Assembly (NCBI GenBank): GCA_051418055.1
Contig: JBPRGH010000035.1
Span: 1-64,000, forward strand
Source: JBPRGH01 sp051418055
GTDB taxonomy: Bacteria; Bacteroidota; Bacteroidia; Cytophagales; Cyclobacteriaceae
Length of the DNA stretch: 64,000 bases
Direction: 5' to 3'
Of this stretch, positions 60,046 through 64,000 are shown in pieces. Each line of letters starts with the position of its first letter. The stretch's first letter is position 1. A program made the position numbers and the translations under genes. The notes below the pieces were generated by a model. It had not been told where the DNA came from. It saw nothing but the letters and a program-made list of their open reading frames with translations, and ran no database searches.

Positions 60046-60583
60046 AACGGGTATTGAAGATCTAGTTGTACTTGAACCTAAAGTACATGGTGATGATAGA
60101 GGGTATTTTATGGAAAGCTATAACAAAAAAATACTTTCAGACTTTGGATTAAATTATCATTTCATTCAGGATAATCAATCTAAATCTAGATATGGTGTTT
60201 TAAGAGGGCTTCATTATCAAAATCCTCCATACGCTCAAACAAAATTAATCCGTGTACTCCATGGTTGTATTTTAGATGTCGCAGTAGATATTCGAAAATC
60301 CAGCCAAACCTATTTAAAGCATTTTGCTATTGAATTATCAGAAGAAAATAAGAAGCAACTGCTTGTTCCTAAAGGTTTTGCTCATGGATTTTTGGTTTTG
60401 AGTGAATCAGCAGAAATTCTCTATAAGTGTGATGAATTTTATAATCCTGAACATGAAGGTGGCTTACATTTTAATGACTCTAGCCTAAATATTGATTGGA
60501 AGATCCCCTCTAGCCAAATTGTCCTTTCGGATAAAGATGCTAAAAATCCGAATGTTGAAAATATGATCAATAAGTTTGAATGA
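60032..60583 (+). CDS. rfbC: dTDP-4-dehydrorhamnose 3,5-epimerase
   Basis: Third step of the pathway; 183 residues, cupin fold. Conserved RGYFMESYN, GVLRGLHYQNPP and PKGFAHGFLVLS (catalytic His region). ATG start at 60032 lies inside rfbA; the end overlaps rfbD by 4 bp. Confidence 0.96.
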   Translation: MKLSETGIEDLVVLEPKVHGDDRGYFMESYNKKILSDFGLNYHFIQDNQSKSRYGVLRGLHYQNPPYAQTKLIRVLHGCILDVAVDIRKSSQTYLKHFAIELSEENKKQLLVPKGFAHGFLVLSESAEILYKCDEFYNPEHEGGLHFNDSSLNIDWKIPSSQIVLSDKDAKNPNVENMINKFE

Positions 60584-61443
60584 AAAAAATTTTAGTAACA
60601 GGTAGTAAAGGTCAATTGGGGAGCGAGATATTTGATCGCAAGCAGCTTTTAAATGATGCGGAATTTATCTTTACTGATATTGAGGAGTTGGATATTACCA
60701 GCAAAGAGGCGGTAAATAATTTTTTTGATCATCATCAACCGAATTATTTAATAAATTGTGCAGCTTATACAGCAGTTGATAAAGCAGAATCAGAGCCAGA
60801 ACTGGCTTATAAAATAAATCGTGATGCCGTGGAACATTTAGCATTAGCGTGTAAAGATCATAAAACACGAATGATTCACGTTTCAACTGATTATGTTTTT
60901 GATGGTACTAATTACAAACCATATACTGAAGAAGATAAGCCTAATCCTGCTTCCGTTTATGGTCAAAGTAAATACGAAGGCGAGTTAGCCGTCCAGGCTC
61001 ATCTTAATAATGCATATACCTTCCGTACATCCTGGGTGTACTCGTCCCATGGAAATAATTTTGTAAAAACAATAATCCGCCTCTCTAAAGAGAGAGAAGA
61101 GCTTAATATTGTCGCTGACCAGGTCGGGACTCCTACTTTTGCTGGTGATTTGGCAGAAGTGATTTTAGGAGTTATAAAAGAAATAGAAGAGGGTAAGGTA
61201 GCCTCTCCTGGTTTATATCATTTTTCTAATGAGGGTGTAGCTAGCTGGTATGATTTTGCTTTGGCAATAAAGGCAAAATATGCCTTATCTGCTAAAATAA
61301 ATCCTATTTCAAGTTCCGAATACCCTACCCCTGCAAAACGGCCCATGTATTCTTTATTGAGCAAGCAGAAGATTAAAGAAAATTTTCATTTATCCATAAA
61401 GTACTGGCGCTACTCTCTTCCAGAGTTGGTTCAAAATAAATAA
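60580..61443 (+). CDS. rfbD: dTDP-4-dehydrorhamnose reductase
   Basis: Last step, giving dTDP-L-rhamnose. 287 residues; NADPH motif VTGSKGQLGSEI, STDYVFDG, and YGQSKYEGE (YxxxK). Ends the rfb block. A -7 box follows before gmd. Confidence 0.95.
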   Translation: MKKILVTGSKGQLGSEIFDRKQLLNDAEFIFTDIEELDITSKEAVNNFFDHHQPNYLINCAAYTAVDKAESEPELAYKINRDAVEHLALACKDHKTRMIHVSTDYVFDGTNYKPYTEEDKPNPASVYGQSKYEGELAVQAHLNNAYTFRTSWVYSSHGNNFVKTIIRLSKEREELNIVADQVGTPTFAGDLAEVILGVIKEIEEGKVASPGLYHFSNEGVASWYDFALAIKAKYALSAKINPISSSEYPTPAKRPMYSLLSKQKIKENFHLSIKYWRYSLPELVQNK

Positions 61444-61481
61444 GATTTACTTTGAAAATCGCATTTTGTTCTATAATGAAT

Positions 61482-61489
61482 TAACTTTG
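61482..61489 (+). promoter_or_regulatory. -7 promoter box upstream of gmd
   Basis: TAACTTTG matches TAnnTTTG and lies 22 bp before the gmd start. A separate start for the GDP-fucose genes is therefore likely. Confidence 0.5.
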
Positions 61490-61511
61490 CAGTTCGTTTA
61501 AAATATTTTTA

Positions 61512-62624
61512 ATGAAAAAAGCTTTAATTACTGGGATAACCGGCCAAGATGGTGCTTATTTAGCTGAACTTCTCCTTAATAAAGGTTATGAAGTTCATGG
61601 CATTAAAAGAAGAACTTCTTTATTTAATACTGATCGTATTGATCATTTGTATCAAGATCCTCATGAGCAAAATGTGAAATTAAAACTCCATTACGGAGAT
61701 TTAACTGACTCAACTAATCTTATTCGGATTATTCAGGAGGTTCAACCTGATGAAATATATAATTTGGGTGCAATGTCCCATGTTCGAGTTAGTTTTGACA
61801 CACCTGAATATACCGCTAATGTAGATGGACTAGGCACATTGAGAATATTAGAAGCAGTTAGAATTCTCGGATTAACTGAAAAAACTCGTATCTATCAAGC
61901 CTCTACATCAGAATTGTATGGTCTAGTACAGGAAGTACCTCAATCAGAAAAAACACCTTTTTATCCCAGGTCACCATATGCTGTTGCCAAAATGTATGGA
62001 TACTGGATTACTGTAAATTATAGGGAAGCTTACAATATGTACGCTTGTAATGGCATTTTATTTAATCATGAATCTCCCCTTCGTGGGGAAACTTTTGTAA
62101 CCCGTAAGATAACTCGTGCAGCCTGTCGTATTGTACTTGGTCTTCAGGATACCATGTTTTTAGGTAATCTTGATGCCAAACGAGATTGGGGTCACGCCAA
62201 AGATTATGTAGAAGCAATGTGGCTAATGCTTCAGCAGGATACACCTGAAGATTTTGTTATAGCCACAGGAGTCACTTGTTCTGTTCGCGATTTTGTTATT
62301 AAAGTAATGAAAGAACTAGGCGTTGAATTAACTTTTGAAGGTCAAGGGTTAAATGAAATTGGTGTTATAAATAAAATTTCAAATAAATCATTTAAAGTTA
62401 GCGTTGGCCAGGAAGCAATAAAAATAGACAAAAGATATTATCGCCCCACTGAAGTTGATCTTTTGATTGGTGATCCTACAAAGGCAAATGAAAAGTTGGG
62501 ATGGATACCGAAACATGATCTTAATGCCCTTATTAAAGATATGGTGAAATCAGATTTGGAACTATATAAGCGTGATCGTTATTTGAAAGAAGGTGGTCAT
62601 AAGATTCTCAACTACCACGAATAG
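61512..62624 (+). CDS. gmd: GDP-mannose 4,6-dehydratase
   Basis: Converts GDP-mannose to GDP-4-keto-6-deoxymannose. 370 residues; ITGITGQDGAYLAELLL, the catalytic SPYAVAKMYGYW (YxxxK) and NHESPLRGETFVTRKITRA are family hallmarks. Paired with fcl 2 bp downstream. Confidence 0.97.
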   Translation: MKKALITGITGQDGAYLAELLLNKGYEVHGIKRRTSLFNTDRIDHLYQDPHEQNVKLKLHYGDLTDSTNLIRIIQEVQPDEIYNLGAMSHVRVSFDTPEYTANVDGLGTLRILEAVRILGLTEKTRIYQASTSELYGLVQEVPQSEKTPFYPRSPYAVAKMYGYWITVNYREAYNMYACNGILFNHESPLRGETFVTRKITRAACRIVLGLQDTMFLGNLDAKRDWGHAKDYVEAMWLMLQQDTPEDFVIATGVTCSVRDFVIKVMKELGVELTFEGQGLNEIGVINKISNKSFKVSVGQEAIKIDKRYYRPTEVDLLIGDPTKANEKLGWIPKHDLNALIKDMVKSDLELYKRDRYLKEGGHKILNYHE

Positions 62625-62626
62625 CA

Positions 62627-63568
62627 ATGGATAAAGATTCAAAAATATATATTGCCGGCCATAGAGGAATGGTGGGTTCAGCAATTGTCAGAAAATTAGA
62701 GGCGGAAGGTTATTCAAATATTATTTCCAAAACATCCTCAGAATTAGATCTAAGGGATCAAAAACAGGTTGAAGGATTTTTTACCAAGGAAAAGCCAGAT
62801 TATATTTTTCTAGCTGCCGCCAAAGTCGGTGGTATAATGGCTAATAATATTTATCGGGCTGAATTTTTATATGATAACCTGATGATACAAAATAATGTAA
62901 TTCATCAAAGTTATTTATCAGGAGTCAAAAAACTTATGTTTTTAGGATCATCTTGTATTTATCCGAAACATGCTCCTCAACCGCTCAAAGAAGAGTATCT
63001 TTTAACTGGTCCTTTAGAACCTACTAATGAGCCATACGCCATTGCAAAAATATCTGGAATAAAAATGTGTGACGCCTACAGAAGACAGTATGGTTGTAAT
63101 TTTATTTCAGTAATGCCCACTAATCTTTATGGTCCAAATGATAATTATGATTTGAATAATTCACATGTATTGCCTGCATTATTAAGAAAATTCCATGAGG
63201 CTAAAGAAAATAAATTAGAATATGTAGAAGTATGGGGCTCAGGAACACCTAAAAGAGAATTTCTTCATGCTGATGATTTGGCAGATGCATGTTTATTTTT
63301 AATGAAGAATTTTAATGAGGCTGGTTTTGTGAATATAGGAACAGGAGAGGATATCTCTATAGCTGAACTTGCAGCATTAGTAAAGAGCATAGTTGGTTTT
63401 GAAGGGAAAATTAAGTGGGATAAAGCAAAACCGGATGGAACTCCACGAAAATTAATGGACGTTGAAAAATTAAAGGCATTGGGGTGGACTAATAAAATAA
63501 ATTTAAATTCAGGCATATATTCAACCTACAACGATTTTAAACAAAAATGGTATGAAAGAAAATTTTAA
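62627..63568 (+). CDS. fcl: GDP-L-fucose synthase
   Basis: Epimerase-reductase that finishes GDP-L-fucose. 313 residues; GHRGMVGSAIVRKLE, SSCIYP and the catalytic YAIAKISGIK (YxxxK) are present. Translation seems coupled with gmd and overlaps the following gene by 17 bp. Confidence 0.96.
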   Translation: MDKDSKIYIAGHRGMVGSAIVRKLEAEGYSNIISKTSSELDLRDQKQVEGFFTKEKPDYIFLAAAKVGGIMANNIYRAEFLYDNLMIQNNVIHQSYLSGVKKLMFLGSSCIYPKHAPQPLKEEYLLTGPLEPTNEPYAIAKISGIKMCDAYRRQYGCNFISVMPTNLYGPNDNYDLNNSHVLPALLRKFHEAKENKLEYVEVWGSGTPKREFLHADDLADACLFLMKNFNEAGFVNIGTGEDISIAELAALVKSIVGFEGKIKWDKAKPDGTPRKLMDVEKLKALGWTNKINLNSGIYSTYNDFKQKWYERKF

Positions 63569-64000
63569 AACAATTTTAAGGAGCCTGAAAGACGCGCTCT
63601 ATTTAATTCGTTGGAAATTAAATAAAGGTAAAAAGTCTCTTCCTGCTCCACATTCTTTAAAAAAGCATACAATTGTTCAATATGCTAAAAAGTACAACCT
63701 CGATATTTTCGTAGAAACCGGAACCTATAAAGGTGATATGATTAGAAAAGTACATAATCTTTTCAAAGAGATACATAGTATTGAATTAAATGAGTATTTA
63801 CATAATAAGGCACGACAGAAATTTAAAGCTCATAAAAATATAAACTTACATTTAGGGGATAGTGGAGAAGTTATCCAAACTGTACTTAAAAAAATTGATA
63901 AACCCAGCCTTTTTTGGCTAGATGGTCATTATTCAGGTGGTATTACCTCTAAAGGTGACCTTGAAACACCAATTAGTAAAGAATTACAACATATTTTTGA
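63552..64000 (+). CDS. Class I SAM-dependent methyltransferase-like protein (partial)
   Basis: Open frame from ATG 63552 to the window end (149 codons), incomplete at the 3' end. ETGTYKGDM resembles the glycine-rich SAM site, SIELNEYL the acidic adenosine site, and LHLGDSGEV with FWLDGHYSGGIT the later strands. This pattern is seen in methyltransferases of polysaccharide clusters. The substrate is unknown. It lies in the same direction as fcl and overlaps it by 17 bp. Confidence 0.7.
   Translation, partial: MKENFKTILRSLKDALYLIRWKLNKGKKSLPAPHSLKKHTIVQYAKKYNLDIFVETGTYKGDMIRKVHNLFKEIHSIELNEYLHNKARQKFKAHKNINLHLGDSGEVIQTVLKKIDKPSLFWLDGHYSGGITSKGDLETPISKELQHIF

Noticed and set aside
56834..64000. 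Recent horizontal transfer of the polysaccharide cluster
   Set aside because: It reads as somewhat AT-rich by eye, but no mobility gene or boundary is visible, and composition was not computed.

Overview
The window is a chromosomal segment of a member of the Bacteroidota, most likely of the Cytophagales type (Fulvivirga/Marivirga-like; this rank is inferred from gene content, not from a search). It is AT-rich by eye. Several transcription starts carry the Bacteroidota -7 box TAnnTTTG. Lineage-typical genes include bacillithiol synthase bshA, BatD, a DUF2520 protein, an AccD without zinc-ribbon cysteines, a CcmF/CcsA-type cytochrome c system and a GH3-serine hydrolase fusion. Almost all of the sequence is coding. 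No tRNA, rRNA, IS element, phage or CRISPR array was recognised.

Layout. 0-6.5 kb: clpB, an OmpA-TPR protein, a thioesterase and rlmN. 6.6-10.6 kb: a minus-strand operon of a small membrane protein, mutL and two rhomboids. 10.7-15.5 kb: a GH3-beta-lactamase fusion with a defective GH3 half, bshA and a fatty-acid hydroxylase, followed by a small lipoprotein on the other strand. 16-19.2 kb: a tight three-gene unit of VWA protein, MoxR/Mg-chelatase-like AAA+ ATPase and AlbA_2 (Schlafen-type) protein, then PIN-PhoH. 21-30 kb: mainly housekeeping genes, including prfB with a programmed +1 frameshift, queG, batD, aroC, a dicarboxylate/amino-acid symporter, a NifU-domain protein and rplU-rpmA. 30-39 kb: a TPR histidine kinase, hemE, a DMT exporter and a very large GAF-PAS-PAS-PAS membrane sensor with no recognisable output domain.

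39-45.6 kb: a 2-oxoglutarate dehydrogenase operon (sucA-odhB-small membrane protein-lpdA-rhomboid) whose last four genes overlap or nearly touch. 45.6-46.3 kb: a non-coding stretch holding nested palindromic REP-like repeats. 46.3-50.7 kb: rpsP-rimM-trmD, rplS, a class I aldolase and accD. 51-55.7 kb: cytochrome c maturation genes ccmB, ccmC, ccmD, ccmE and ccmF, read together with an upstream Wzz-like gene. 56.8-64 kb: a surface-polysaccharide precursor cluster (UDP-sugar dehydrogenase, rfbBACD for dTDP-L-rhamnose, gmd-fcl for GDP-L-fucose, and a methyltransferase cut off by the window end).

The features not explained by ordinary genes are three intergenic arrays of degenerate 7-bp repeats (1-104, 6531-6621, 54841-55064). 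Each runs up to the stop codon of a minus-strand gene, and they share unit types between loci. Also notable are the REP-like palindromes at 45.9-46.2 kb, a probable pseudo-glycosidase domain at 10.8 kb, the VWA/AAA/AlbA_2 unit, and several small genes of 33 to 60 codons, some translationally coupled to known genes.
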